Assembly: GCF_907165205.1 (NCBI RefSeq)
Contig: NC_058196.1
Coordinates: 600,501 to 664,500 of the forward strand
Length of the DNA stretch: 64,000 bases
Reading direction: 5' to 3'
DNA from: Coccinella septempunctata
Lineage: Eukaryota > Arthropoda > Insecta > Coleoptera > Coccinellidae
The position numbers and the translations under genes were made by a program. Shown here in pieces: positions 33,801 to 47,432 of this stretch. Each line of letters starts with the position of its first letter. Within the stretch, counting starts at the first letter, position 1. Under the pieces are notes generated by a model. It was given only the letters and a program-made list of their open reading frames with translations, did not search any database and was not told the origin of the DNA.

Positions 33801-36800
33801 ATAGAAGTTATAGACAGCAGACTGCGTGCTTCCTAGGGCAAATTCGGTGTTTTATACGGAAAAGGGTCGAAAAAGGGTAGTCTGCAAGGGGTGCAAGAAA
33901 AGTTTTTTACGGATTATGAACCCTGAATAGTCAACCTTCATCTGAGTGAAAATCTCATTTTGACAGTCGTGAAAACATAGAAGTTATAGACAGCTGACTG
34001 CGCGCTTCCTAGGGCAAATTCGGTGTTTTATACGGAAAGGGTCGAAAAAGGGTAGTCTGCAAGGGATGCAAGAAAAGTTTTTTACGGATTATAAATCCTG
34101 AATAGTTGACCATCATCTGAGTGAAAATCTCATCTTGACAGTCGTAAAAACATAGAAGTTATAGACAGCTGACTGCGCGCTTCATATCGCAAATTCGGTG
34201 TTTTATACGGAAAAGGGTCGAAAAAGGGTAGTCTGCAAGTGGTGCAAGGAAAGTTTTTTACGGATTATGAATCCTGAATAGTCAACCTTCATCTGAGTGA
34301 AAATCTTATTTTGACAGTCGTAAAAACATAGAAGTTATAGACACCTGACTGCGCGCTTCCTAGGGCAAATTCGGTGTTTTATACGGATAAGGGTCGAAAA
34401 AGGGTAGTCTGCAAGGGGTGCAAGCAAAGTTTTTTACGGATTATGAATCCTGAATAGTTGTCCATCATTTGAGTGAAAATCTCATCTTGACAGTCGTGAA
34501 AACATAAAAGTTATAGACAGCTGACTGCGCGCTTCCTAGGGCAAATTCGGTGTTTTATACGGAAAAGGGTCGAAAAAGGGTAGTCTGCAAGGCGGGCAAG
34601 AAAAGTTTTTTACAGATTATGAATCCTGAATAGTTATTTATTATCTGAGTGAAAATCTCATCTTGACAGTCGTGAAAACAATGAAGTTATAGACTGCTGA
34701 CTGCGCGCTTTATATCGCAAATTCTGTGTTTAATACGGATAAGGGTCGAAAAAGGGTAGTCTGCAAGGGGTGCAAGAAAAGTTTTTCACATATTATGAAT
34801 CCTGAATAGTCCACCTTCATCTGAGTGAAAATCTCATCTTGACAGTCGTGAAAACATGAAAGTTATAGACAGCTGACTGCGCGCTTCCTAGGGCAAACTC
34901 GGTGTTTTATACGGAAAAGGGTCGAAAAAGGGTAGTCTGCAAGGCGTGCAAGGAAAGTTTTTTACAGATTATGAATCCTGAATAGTTATTTATTATCTGA
35001 GTGAAAATCTCATTCTGACAGTCGTAAAAACATAGAAGTTATAGACAGCTGACTGCGCGCTTTATATCGCAAATTCTGTGTTTAATACGGATAAGGGTCG
35101 AAAAAGGGTAGTCTGCAAGGGGTGCAAGAAAAGTTTTTCACATATTATGAATCCTGAATAGTCCACCTTCATCTGAGTGAAAATCTCATCTTGACAGTCG
35201 TGAAAACGTAGAAGTTATAGACAGCTGACTGCGCGCTTCCTAGGGCAAACTCGGTGTTTTATACGGATAAGGGTCGAAAAAGGGTATTCTGCAAGGCGTG
35301 CGAAAAAAATTTCTTACGGATTATGAATCCTGAATAGTTGACCATAATCTGAGTGAAAATCTCATCTTGACAGTCGTAAAAACATAGAAGTTATAGACAG
35401 CTAACTGCGCGCTTTATAGCGCATATTCGGTATTTTATACGGAAATGGGTCGAAAAAGGGTAGCCTGCAAGGGGTGCAAGAAAAGTTTTTCACGGATTCT
35501 GAATCCTGAATAGTCCACCTTCATCTGAGTGGAAATCTCATCTTGAAAGTCGTAAAAACATAGAAGTTAAAGACAGCTGACTGCGCGCTTTATAGCGCAA
35601 ATTCGGTGTTTTATACGGAAAAGGGTCAAAAAAGGGTAGTCTGCAAGGGAAGCAAGGAAAGTTTTTTACGGATTATGAATCCTGAATAGTTGACCATCAT
35701 CTGAGTTAAAATCTCATCTTCACAGTCGTAAAAACATAGAAGTTATAGACAGCTGACTGCGCGCTTTATAGCGCAAATTCGGTATTTCATACGGAAAAGG
35801 TTCTAAAAAGGGTAGTCTGCAAGGGGTGCAAGAAATGTTTTTCACGGATTATGAATCCTGAATAGTCAACCTTCATCTGAGTGAAAATCTCATTTTGACC
35901 GTCGTAAAAACATAGAAGTTATAGACAGCTGACTGCGCGCTTCCTAGGGCAAATTCGGTGTTTTATACGGAAAAGGGTCGAAAAAGGGTAGTCTGCAAGG
36001 GGTGCAAGAAAAGTTTTTTACGGATTATGAATCCTGAATAGTCCACCTTCATCTGAGTGAAAATCTCATCTCGACAGTCGTAAAAACATAGAACTTATAG
36101 ACAGCTGACTGCGCGCTTTATAGCGCATATTCGGTATTTTATACGGAAATGGGTCGAAAAAGGGTATTCTGCAAGGCGTGCGAAAAAAATTTCTTACGGA
36201 TTATGAATCCTGAATAGTTGACCATAATCTGAGTGAAAATCTCATCTTGACAGTCGTAAAAACATAGAAGTTATAGACAGCTAACTGCGCGCTTTATAGC
36301 GCATATTCGGTATTTTATACGGAAATGGGTCGAAAAAGGGTAGCCTGCAAGGGGTGCAAGAAAAGTTTTTCACGGATTCTGAATCCTGAATAGTCCACCT
36401 TCATCTGAATGGAAATCTCATCTTGAAAGTCGTAAAAACATAGAAGTTAAAGACAGCTGACTGCGCGCTTTATAGCGCAAATTCGGTGTTTTATACGGAA
36501 AAGGGTCAAAAAAGGGTAGACTGCAAGGGAAGCAAGAAAAGTTTTTTACGGATTATGAATCCTGAATAGTTGACCATCATCTGAGTGAAAATCTCATCTT
36601 CACAGTCGTAAAAACATAGAAGTTATAGACAGCTGACTGCGCGCTTTATAGCGCAAATTCGGTATTTCATACGGAAAAGGTTCTAAAAAGGGTAGTCTGC
36701 AAGGGGTGCAAGAAATGTTTTTCACGGATTATGAATCCTGAATAGTCAACCTTCATCTGAGTGAAAATCTCATTTTGACCGTCGTAAAAACATAGAAGTT

Positions 36801-36925
36801 ATAGACAGCTGACTGCGCGCTTCCTAGGGCAAATTCGGTGTTTTATACGGAAAAGGGTCGAAAAAGGGTAGTCTGCAAGGGGTGCAAGAAAAGTTTTTTA
36901 CGGATTATGAATCCTGAATAGTTGA
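24850..36925. repeat. 176-bp satellite array, segment 3
   Basis: About 69 monomers. The 26.2-30.5 kb part contains recently re-duplicated blocks: the monomer with GATTCCTAGGGC followed by TATAAGGAAATTGG occurs at about 26,450, 29,090 and 30,310. At 32.2-33.7 kb a four-monomer unit of about 706 bp is tandem, marked by the private variant CTATTAATCC at 32,331 and 33,037. No genes. Confidence 0.97.
36917..36925. repeat. Target-site duplication of foldback element (left)
   Basis: AATAGTTGA before the element against AACAGTTGA after it (40,607-40,615): nine bases with one mismatch. The uninterrupted satellite has this sequence once, so it is a genuine duplication. Confidence 0.7.
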
Positions 36926-37185
36926 ACCGGTGTGAACTTAGCAGCCACTTTCCAGCAGCCACTTCAGATCTAGCGGCCGTTTGACCAGTGGCGTCGGGTA
37001 CTTTTTTTTTCGCGTACTGTGCTTACTGAAATCGGTATTAGGTCTCGGAAATGAATGAATTCTTTCAAACCCAGAGTCTTTATTCATTAGAAGATGATAA
37101 ATACTATTTGAAAGATTTTTTATTCCTAGAATGTTGAAGTGTCAGTTCCAGCCATAAAATGGATATTCGAAATATAATCGAAAAT
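36926..37185 (+). repeat. Left terminal inverted repeat of foldback element
   Basis: About 260 bp of non-tandem sequence that matches, in reverse complement, about 40,350-40,606 with few differences. It carries two copies of AGCAGCCACTT within the first 40 bases, possible transposase-binding repeats. Confidence 0.8.
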
Positions 37186-38258
37186 AGGTCTAAAAAATGA
37201 ATAAAGGGTTTGAAATTCGGTGTTTGTATTTATAAACCCTCAAGGAACGATATTTCAAGAGCTTTTTCATTTGCAGGACTTGGAAGGGTGAATTTCACCC
37301 CCTCTCCTCGGAGTCCACAGAATAAATAGAAAATAGGTCTAGAAAATGAATAAAGGGTTTGAAATTCGGTAATTGTATTTATAAACCTTCAAGGAACGAT
37401 ATTCCAAGAGATTTTTCATTCGCAGGACTTGGAAGGGTGAATATAACCCCTATTTCTAATAATAAAAAAAATCGAAAATAGGTCTTAAAAATGAATGAAG
37501 GGTTTGAAATTCGGTGTATGTATTTATAAACCCTCAAGGAACCACATTCCAAGAGCTTTTTATTTGCAGGACTTGAAAGGGTGAATTTCACCCCTATTTC
37601 TAATAATGAAAAAAAACATCGAAAATAGGTCTCAAAAATGAATAAAGGGTTTGAAATTTTGTGTATGTATTTATAAACCCTCAAAGGACGATATTCCGAG
37701 AGCTTTTTCATTTGCAGGACTTGGAAGGGTGAATTTCACCCCTATTTCTAACAATAAAAAAAATCGAAAATAGGTCTCAAAAATGAATAAAGGGTTTGAA
37801 ATTCGGTGTATGTATTGATAAACCCTCAAAGAACGATATTCAAAGAGATTTTTCTTTTGCCGGACTTGGAAGGGTGAATTTCACCCCCTCTCCTCAGAGT
37901 CCACAAAATAATTCCAAAATAGGTCTAAAAAATTAATAAAGGGTTTGAAATTCGGTGTATGTATTTATAAACCCTCAAGGAACCATATTCCAAGAGCTTT
38001 TTCATTTGCAGGATTTGGAAGGGTGAATTTCACCCCCTCCTCTCAGAGTCCACAGAATAAATCGAAAATAGGTCTTCAAAATTAATAAAGGGTTTGAAAT
38101 TCGGTGTATGTATTCAAGAACCATCAAGGAACGATATTCCAAGAGCTTTTTCATTTGCAGGACTTGGAAGGGTGAATTTCACCCCCTCTCCTCAGAGTCC
38201 ACAGAATAAATCGAAAATAGGTCTAAAAAATGAATGAAGGGTTTGAAATTCAGTGTAT
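37186..38258 (+). repeat. About seven 148-bp repeats, left arm
   Basis: Tandem units of 145-153 bp, each with AATAGGTCT, TTTGAAATTCGGTGTATG, CATTTGCAGGACTTGG and a GTGAATTTCACCC palindromic core. Some units end in CTCAGAGTCCACA, others in TATTTCTAATAATGA, giving two unit types. Confidence 0.85.
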
Positions 38259-40349
38259 AGACCTATTTTCGAAATATTTTGTGGACTCTGAGAATAGGGG
38301 GTGAAATTCACCCTTCCAAGTCCTGCAAATGGAAAATCCCTCGGAATGTCGTTTAATAGTGCCTTATAAATATGTAAACCGAATTTCAAACATTTCATTC
38401 ATTTTTTAGATCTATTTTCGAATTATTTTGTGGACTCTGAGTGAGGGGGTGAAATTCACCCTTTCAAGTCCTGCAAATGAAAAATCTCTCGGAATATCGT
38501 TCCTTGAGGGTTTATAAATACATACACCGAATTTCAAACCCTTTATTCATTTTTGAGACCTATTTTCGATGTTTTTTTTCATTATTAGAAATAGGGGTGA
38601 AATTCACCCTTCCAAGTCCTGCAAATGAAAAAGCTCTTGGAATATGGTTCCTTGATGTTTCATGAATACATACACCGAATTTCAAACCCTTTATCAATTT
38701 TGAAGACCTATTTTCGAATTATTTTGTGGACTCTGAGATGAGGGGGTGAAATTCACCCTTTCAAGTCCCGCAAATGAAAAATCTCTCGTAATATCGTTCG
38801 TTGAGGGTTTATAAATACATACACCGAATTTCAAACCCTTTACTCATTTTTGAGACCTATTTTCGAGGTTTTTTTTTTTTCACTATTAGAAATAGGTGTG
38901 AAATTCACCCTTCCAAGTCCTGCAAATGGAAAAGCTCTTGGAATATCGTTCCTTGATGGTTCTTGAATACATACACCGAATTTCAAACCCTTTATTCATT
39001 TTTGAGACCTATTTTCGATGTTTTTTTTCATTATTAGAAATAGGGGTGAAATTCACCCTTCCAAGTCCTGCAAATGAAAAAGCTTGGAATATGGTTCCTT
39101 GATGTTTCATGAATACATACACCGAATTTCAAACCCTTTATTAATTTTGAAGACCTATTTTCGAATTATTTTGTGGACTCTGAGATGAGGGGGTGAAATT
39201 CACCCTTTCAAGTCCCGCAAATGAAAAATCTCTCGTAATATCGTTCGTTGAGGGATTATAAATACATACACCGAATTTCAAACCCTTTACTCATTTTTGA
39301 GACCTATTTTCGAGGTTTTTTTTTTCACTATTAGAAATAGGTGTGAAATTCACCCTTCCAAGTCCTGCAAATGAAAAAGCTCTTGGAATATGGTTCCTTG
39401 AGGGTTTATAAATACATACACCGAATTTCAAACCCTTTATTCATTTTTAGGACCTATTTTCGATTTATTCTGTGGACTCTGAGGAGAGGGGGTGAAATTC
39501 ACCCTTCCAAGTCCAGCAAATTAAAAAGCTCTTGGAATATCGTTCCTTGAGGGTTTATAAATACATATACTGAATTTCAAACCCTTTATTAATTTTGAAG
39601 ACCTATTTTCGATTTATTCTGTGGACCCTGAGAAGAGGGGGTGAAATTCACCCTTCCAAGTTCTGCAAATGAAAAATCTCTCGGAATATCGTTCCTTGAG
39701 CGTTTATAAATACATACACCGAATTTCAAACCCTTTATTCATTTTTGAGACCTATTTTCGATGTTTTTTTTATTATCAGAAATAGGGGTGAAATTCACCC
39801 TTCCAAGTCCTGCAAATGAAAAAATCTCTTGGAATATCGTTCCTTGAGGGTTTGTAAATACATACACCGAATTTCAAATTCTTTATTCATTTTTTAGACC
39901 TATTTTCGAATTATTTTGTGGACTCTGAGGAGAGGGGGTGAAATTCACCCTTCCAAGTCCTGCAAATGAAAAAGCTCTTGGAATATCGTTCCTTGATGGT
40001 TCTTGAATACATACACCGAATTTCAAACCCTTTATTCATTTTTGAGACCTATTTTCGATGTTTTTTTTATTATTAGAAATAGGGGTGAAATTCACGTTTC
40101 CAAGTCCTGCAAATGAAAAATCTCTTGGAATATCGTTCCTTGAGGGTTTATATATACATACACCGAATTTCAAACCCTTTATTCATTTTTTAGACCTATT
40201 TTCAAATTATTTTGTGGACTCTGGGGAGAGGGGGTGAAATTCACCCTTCCAAGTCCTGCAAATGAAAAAGCTCTTGGAATATCGTTCCCTGAGGGTTTAT
40301 AAATACATACACCGAATTTCAAACCCTTTATTCATTTTTCAGACCTATT
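38259..40349 (-). repeat. About fourteen 148-bp repeats, right arm, inverted
   Basis: Same unit as the left arm in opposite orientation and twice as many copies, again alternating between the CTCAGAGTCCACA-type and TATTTCTAATAA-type spacers. Unequal copy number between arms suggests expansion after the palindrome formed. Confidence 0.85.
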
Positions 40350-40606
40350 TTCGATTAAATTTCGAATATCCATTTTATGGTTAGAACTGACACTTCAACA
40401 TTCTAGGAATAAAAAATCTTTCAAATAGTATTTATCATCTTCTAATGAATAAACACTCTGGATTTGAAAGAATTCATTCATTTGTGAGACCTTATACCGA
40501 TTTCAGTAAGCACAGTACGCGAAAAAAAAAGTACCCGACGCCACTGGTCAAACGGCCGCTAGATCTGAAGTGGCTGCTGGAAAGTGGCTGCTAAGTTCAC
40601 ACCGGT
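40350..40606 (-). repeat. Right terminal inverted repeat of foldback element
   Basis: Inverse counterpart of 36,926-37,185, ending in GTTCACACCGGT, followed by the right copy of the target duplication. Confidence 0.8.
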
Positions 40607-43600
40607 AACAGTTGACCATAATCTGAGTGAAAATCTCATCTCGACAGTCGTAAAAACATAGAACTTATAGACAGCTGACTGCGCGCTTTATAGCGCATAT
40701 TCGGTATTTTATACGGAAATGGGTCGAAAAAGGGTAGTCTGCAAGGGGTGCAAGAAAAGTTTTTTACGGATTATGAATCCTGAATAGTCCACCTTCATCT
40801 GAGTGAAAATCTCATCTTGACAGTCGTGAAAACATAGAAGTTATAGACAGCTGACTGCGCGCTTTATATCGCAAATTCGGTGTTTTATACGGAAAAGGGT
40901 CGAAAGAGGGCAGTCTGCAAGGGGTGCAAGAAAAGTTTTTCACGGATTATGAATCCTGAATAGTTGACCATAATCTGAGTGGAAATCTCATCTTGACAGT
41001 CGTAAAAACATAGAAGTTATAGACAGCTGTTTGGGCGCTTTATAGCGCATATTCGGTATTTTATACGGAAATGGGTCGAAAAAGGATAGTCTGCGAGGGG
41101 TGCAAGAAAAGTTTTTTACGGATTATGAATCCTGAATAGTCCACCTTCATCTGAGTAACAATCTCATCTTGACAGTCGTAAAAACATGGAAGTTATAGAC
41201 AGCTGACTGCGCGCTTTATATCGCAAATTCGGTGTTTTATACGGAAAAGGGTCGAAAAAGGGTAGTCTGCAAAGGAGGCAAGAAAAGTTTTTTACGGATT
41301 ATGAATCCTGAATAGTTGGTCATCATCTGAGTGAAAATCTCATCTTGACAGTCTTGAAAACATAGAAGTTATAGACAGCTGACTGCGCGCTTCCTAGGGC
41401 AAATTCGGTGTTTTATACGGAAAAGGGTCGAAAAAGGGTAGTCTGCAAGAGGTGCAAGAAAAGATTTTCACGGAATATGAATCCTGAATAGTTGACCATC
41501 ATCTGAGTGAAAATCTCATCTTGACAGTCGTAAAAACATAGAAGTTATAGACAGCTGACTGCGCGCTTTATATCGCAAATTCGGTGTTTTATAGGGAAAA
41601 GGGTCGAAAAAGGGTAGTCTGCAAGGGAGGCAAGAAAAGTTTTTTACGGATTATGAATCCTGAATAGTCGGTCATCATCTGAGTGAAAAGCTCATCTTGA
41701 CAGTCTTGAAAACATAGAAGTTATAGACAGCTGACTGCGCGCTTCCTAGGGCAAATTCGGTGTTTTATACGGAAAAGGGTCGAAAAAGGGTAGTCTGCAA
41801 GAGGTGCAAGAAAAGTTTTTACGGATTATGAATCCAGAATAGTCAACCTTCATTTAAGTGAAAATCTCATTTTGACAGTCGTAAAAACATAGAAGTTATA
41901 GACAGCTGACTGCGCGCTTTATAGCGCAAATTCGGTATTTCATACGGAAAAGGTTCTAAAAAGGGTAGTCTGCAAGGGGTGCAAGAAATGTTTTTCACGG
42001 ATTATGAATCCTGAATAGTCAACCTTCATCTGAGTGAAAATCTCATTTTGACCGTCGTAAAAACATAGAAGTTATAGACAGCTGACTGCGCGCTTCCTAG
42101 GGCAAATTCGGTGTTTTATACGGAAAAGGGTCGAAAAAGGGTAGTCTGCAAGGGGTGCAAGAAAAGTTTTTTACGGATTATGAATCCTGAATAGACCACC
42201 TTCATCTGAGTGAAAATCTCATCTTGACAGTCGTGAAAACATAGAAGTTATAGACAGCTGACTGCGCGCTTTATATCGCAAATTCGGTGTTTTATACGGA
42301 AAAGGGTCGAAAGAGGGTAGTCTGCAAGGGGTGCAAGAAAAGTTTTTCACGGATTATGAATCCTGAATAGTTGACCATAATCTGAGTGGAAATCTCATCT
42401 TGACAGTCGTAAAAACATAGAAGTTATAGACAGCTGTTTGGGCGCTTTATAGCGCATATTCGGTATTTTATACGGAAATGGGTCGAAAAAGGATAGTCTG
42501 CGAGGGGTGCAAGAAAAGTTTTTTACGGATTATGAATCCTGAATAGTCCACCTTCATCTGAGTAACAATCTCATCTTGACAGTCGTAAAAACATGGAAGT
42601 TATAGACAGCTGACTGCGCGCTTTATATCGCAAATTCGGTGTTTTATACGGAAAAGGGTCGAAAAAGGGTAGTCTGCAAGGGAGGCAAGAAAAGTTTTTT
42701 ACGGATTATGAATCCTGAATAGTTGGTCATCATCTGAGTGAAAATCTCATCTTGACAGTCTTGAAAACATAGAAGTTATAGACAGCTGACTGCGCGCTTC
42801 CTAGGGCAAATTCGGTGTTTTATACGGAAAAGGGTCGAAAAAGGGTAGTCTGCAAGAGGTGCAAGAAAAGATTTTCACGGAATATGAATCCTGAATAGTT
42901 GACCATCATCTGAGTGAAAATCTCATCTTGACAGTCGTAAAAACATAGAAGTTATAGACAGCTGACTGCGCGCTTTATATCGCAAATTCGGTGTTTTATA
43001 CGGAAAAGGGTCGAAAAAGGGTAGTCTGCAAGGGAGGCAAGAAAAGTTTTTTACGGATTATGAATCCTGAATAGTTGGTCATCATCTGAGTGAAAAGCTC
43101 ATCTTGACAGTCTTGAAAACATAGAAGTTATAGACAGCTGACTGCGCGCTTCCTAGGGCAAATTCGGTGTTTTATACGGAAAAGGGTCGAAAAAGGGTAG
43201 TCTGCAAGAGGTGCAAGAAAAGTTTTTACGGATTATGAATCCAGAATAGTCAACCTTCATTTAAGTGAAAATCTCATTTTGACAGTCGTAAAAACATAGA
43301 AGTTATAGACAGCTGACTGCGCGCTTCCTAGGGCAATTTCGGTGTTTTATAAGGAAAAGGGTCGAAAAAGGGTAGTCTGCAAGGGATGCAAGAAAAATTT
43401 TTTACGGACTATAAATCCTGAATAGTCGATCATCATCTGAGTGAAAATCTCATCTTGACAGTCGTGAAAACATGGAAGTTATAGACAGCTGACTGCGCGC
43501 TTTATATCGCAAATTCGGTGTTTTATGGGGAAAAGGGTCGAAAAAGGGTAGTCTGCAAGGGATGCAAGGAAAGTTTTTTACAGATTATGAATCCTGAATA

Positions 43601-46600
43601 GTTGACCATCATCTGAGTGAAAATCTCATCTTGACAGTCTTGAAAACATAGAAGTTATAGACAGCTGACTGCGCGCCTCCTAGGGCAAATTCGGTGTTTT
43701 ATACGGAAAAGGGTCGAAAAAGGGTAGTCTGCAAGGGGTGCAAGAAAAGTTTTTTACGGATTATGAATCCTGAATAGTCCACCTTCATCTGAGTGAAAAT
43801 CTCATCTTGACAGTCGTGAAAACATAGAAGTTATAGACAGCTGACTGCGCGCTTTATATCGCAAATTCGGTGTTTCATACGGAAAAGGTTCTAAAAAGGG
43901 TAGTCTGCAAGGGGTGCAAGAAAAGTTTTTCACGGATTATGAATCCTGAATAGTCAACCTTCATCTGAGTGAAAATCTCATTTTGACAGTCGTAAAAACA
44001 TAGAAGTTATAGACAGCTGACTGCGCGCTTCCTAGGGCAAATTCGGTGTTTTATACGGAAAAGGGTCGAAAAAGGGTAGTCTGCAAGGGGTGCAAGAGAA
44101 GTTTTTTACGGATTATGAATCCTGAATAGTTGACCATAATCTGAGTGAAAATCTCATCTCGACAGTCGTAAAAACATAGAACTTATAGACAGCTGACTGC
44201 GCGCTTTATAGCGCATATTCGGTATTTTATACGGAAATGGGTCGAAAAAGGGTAGTCTGCAAGGGGTGCAAGAAAAGTTTTTTAAGGATTATGAATCCTG
44301 AATAGTCCACCTTCATCTGAGTGAAAATCTCATCTTGACAGTCGTGAAAACATAGAAGTTATAGACAGCTGACTGCGCGCTTTATATCGCAAATTCGGTG
44401 TTTTATACGGAAAAGGGTAAAAAAAGGGTAGTCTGCAAGGGGCGCAAGAAAAGTTTTTCACGGATTATGAATCCTGAATAGTTGACCATAATCTGAGTGA
44501 AAATCTCATCTTGACAGTCGTGAAAACATAGAAGTTATAGACAGCTGTTTGGGCGCTTTATAGCGCATATTCGGTATTTTATACGGAAATAGGTCGAAAA
44601 AGGATAGTCTGCGAGGGGTGCAAGAAAAGTTTTTTACGGATTATGAATCCTGAATAGTCCACCTTCATCTGAGTAAAAATCTCATTCTGACAGTCGTAAA
44701 AACATAGAAGTTATAGACAGCTGACTGCGCGCTTCCTAGGGCAAATTCGGTGTTTCATACGGAAAGGGTCGAAAAAGGGTAGTCTGCAAGTGGTGCAAGA
44801 AAAGTTTTTTACGGATTATAAATCCTGAATAGTTGACCATCATCTGAGTGAAAATCTCATCTTGACAGTCGTGAAAACATAGAAGTTATAGACAGCTGAC
44901 TGCGCGCTTCCTAGGGCAAATTCGGTGTTTTATATGGAAAGGTTCTGAAAAGGGTAGTCTGCAAGGGGTGCAAGAAAAGTTTTTTACGGATTATGAATCC
45001 AGAATAGTCAACCTTCATTTGAGTGAAAATCTCATTTTGACAGTCGTAAAAACATAGAAGTTATAGACAGCTGACTGCGCGCTTCCTAGGGCAATTTCGG
45101 TGTTTTATACGGAAAAGGGTCGAAAAAGGGTAGTCTGCAAGGGATGCAAGAAAAATTTTTTACGGACTATGAATCCTGAATAGTCGATCATCATCTGAGT
45201 GAAAATTTCATCTTGACAGTCGTAAAAACATGGAAGTTATAGACAGCTGACTGCGCGCTTTATATCGCAAATTCGGTGTTTTATACGGAAAAGGGTCGAA
45301 AAAGGGTAGTCTGCAAGGGAGGCAAGAAAAGTTTTTTACGGATTATGAATCCTGAATAGTTGGTCATCATCTGAGTGAAAATCTCATCTTGACAGTCTTG
45401 AAAACATAGAAGTTATAGACAGCTGACTGCGCGCTTCCTAGGGCAAATTCGGTGTTTTATACGGAAAAGGGTCGAAAAAGGGTAGTCTGCAAGAGGTGCA
45501 AGAAAAGATTTTTACGGACTATGAATCCTGAATAGTTGACCATCATCTGAAAGAAAATCTCATCTTGACAGTCGTAAAAACATAGAAGTTATAGACAGCC
45601 GACTGCGCGCTTTATATCGCAAATTCGGTGTTTTATACGGAAAAGGGTCGAAAAAGGGTAGTCTGCAAGGGAGGCAAGAAAAGTTTTTTACGGATTATGA
45701 ATCCTGAATAGTTGGTCATCATCTGAGTGAAAAGCTTATCTTGACAGTCTTGAAAACATAGAAGTTATAGACAGCTGACTGCGCGCTTCCTAGGGCAAAT
45801 TCGGTGTTTTATACGGAAAAGGGTCGAAAAAGGGTAGTCTGCAAGAGGTGCAAGAAAAGTTTGTACGGATTATGAATCCTGAATAGTCCACCTTCATCTG
45901 ATTGAAAATCTCATCTTGACAGTCGTGAAAACATAGAAGTTATAGACAGCTGACTGCGCTTCATATCGCAAATTCGGTGTTTTATACGGAAAAGGGTCGA
46001 AAAAGGGTAGTCTGCAAGTGGTGCAAGCAAAGTTTTTTACGGATTATGAATCCTGAATAGTCAACCTTCATCTGAGTGAAAATCTTATTTTGACAGTCGT
46101 AAAAACATAGAAGTTATAGACACCTGACTGCGCACTTCCTAGGGCAAATTCGGTGTTTTATACGGATAAGGGTCGAAAAAGGGTAGTCTGCAAGGGGTGC
46201 AAGAAAAGTTTTTTACGGATTATGAATCCTGAATAGTCAACCTTCATCTGAGTGAAAATCTCATCTTGACAGTCGTGAAAACATAGAAGTTATAGACAGC
46301 TGACTGCGCTTCATATCGCAAATTCGGTGTTTTATACGGAAAAGGGTCGAAAAAGGGTAGTCTGCAAGGGGTGCAAGAAAAGTTTTTCACGGATTATGAA
46401 TCCTGAATAGTTGACCATAATCTGAGTGAAAATCTCATCTTGACAGTCGTAAAAACATAGAAGTTATAGACAGCAGACTGCGCGCTTCCTAGGGCAAATT
46501 CGGTGTTTTATACGGAAAAGGGTCGAAAAAGGGTAGTCTGCAAGGGGTGCAAGAAAAGTTTTTTACGGATTATGAATCCTGAATAGTCAACCTTCATCTG

Positions 46601-47212
46601 AGTGAAAATCTCATTTTGACAGTCGTAAAAACATAGAAGTTATAGACAGCTGACTGCGCGCTTCCTAGGGCAAATTCGGGGTTTTATACGGAAAGGGTCG
46701 AAAAAGGGTAGTCTGCAAGGGATGCAAGAAAAGTTTTTTACGGATTATGAATCCTGAATAGTCCACCTTCATCTGAGTGAAAATCTCATCTTGACAGTCG
46801 TGAAAACATAGAAGTTATAGACAGCTGACTGCGCGCTTTATATCGCAAATTCGGTGTTTTATACGGAAAAGGGTCGAAAAAGGGTAGTCTGCAAGGGGTG
46901 CAAGAAAAGTTTTTCACGGATTATGAATCCTGAATAGTTGACCATAATCTGAGTGAAAATCTCATCTTGACAGTCGTAAAAACATAGAAGTTATAGACAG
47001 CTGTTTGGGCGCTTTATAGCGCATATTCGGTATTTTATACGGAAATGGGTCGAAAAAGGATAGTCTGCGAGGGGTGCAAGAAAAGTTTTTTACGGATTAT
47101 GAATCCTGAATAGTCCACCTTCATCTGAGTAAAAATCTCATTTTGACAGTCGTAAAAACATAGAAGTTATAGACAGCTGACTGCGCGCTTCCTAGGGCAA
47201 ATTCGGTGTTTT
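40607..47212. repeat. 176-bp satellite array, segment 4
   Basis: About 37 monomers. 43.7-45.6 kb repeats the ordered series of variants seen at 2.8-3.5 plus 11.2-12.3 kb and at 30.7-32.5 kb. Two monomers near 45,950 and 46,310 lack the GC pair before TTCATATCGC. No genes. Confidence 0.96.
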
Positions 47213-47432
47213 TTTGTTTTTTTTTTTTTTTTCGAATTTATTTTATTTATTTATTTATTTATTTATTTATTGAGAAAAAGGGATACAAACAGGTTACACC
47301 CAAAATAGCATCCACAAATAGATAGAATACAAAAAACTTATAAGTGTCTACAAAAGTACCCACGGTTATCCGGGAAACCAACAATGTACATTCCACAAAA
47401 AAGAAAAACCTAAATAACTAGTATGCACTGTC

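Larger units (their letters stand above)
36926..40606. mobile_element. 3.7-kb foldback element with inverted arrays of 148-bp repeats
   Basis: Termini ACCGGTGTGAAC...GTTCACACCGGT begin inverted repeats that include about 260 bp of unique sequence on each side, with subterminal AGCAGCCACTT motifs and a poly-T/poly-A run. Inside, a repeat of about 148 bp (GGACTTGGAAGGGTGAAT in one orientation) is tandem about 7 times on the left arm and about 14 times, inverted, on the right arm, switching at about 38,258. The whole unit is one giant asymmetric palindrome. No open frame of credible size; the apparent frames just read through repeats. The 9-bp target duplication and structure resemble Drosophila FB or Mutator-like foldback elements, mobilised in trans. 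Family assignment is inference. Confidence 0.88.

Noticed and set aside
11188..36925. CRISPR-like regular repeats
   Set aside because: Repeats are contiguous 176-bp monomers without unique spacers in a eukaryotic context; a satellite explains them fully.
37379..38665. Open frames of 60-110 codons in the foldback element
   Set aside because: They read through the 148-bp repeats, occur in both orientations and have no domain; they are by-products of the repeat.
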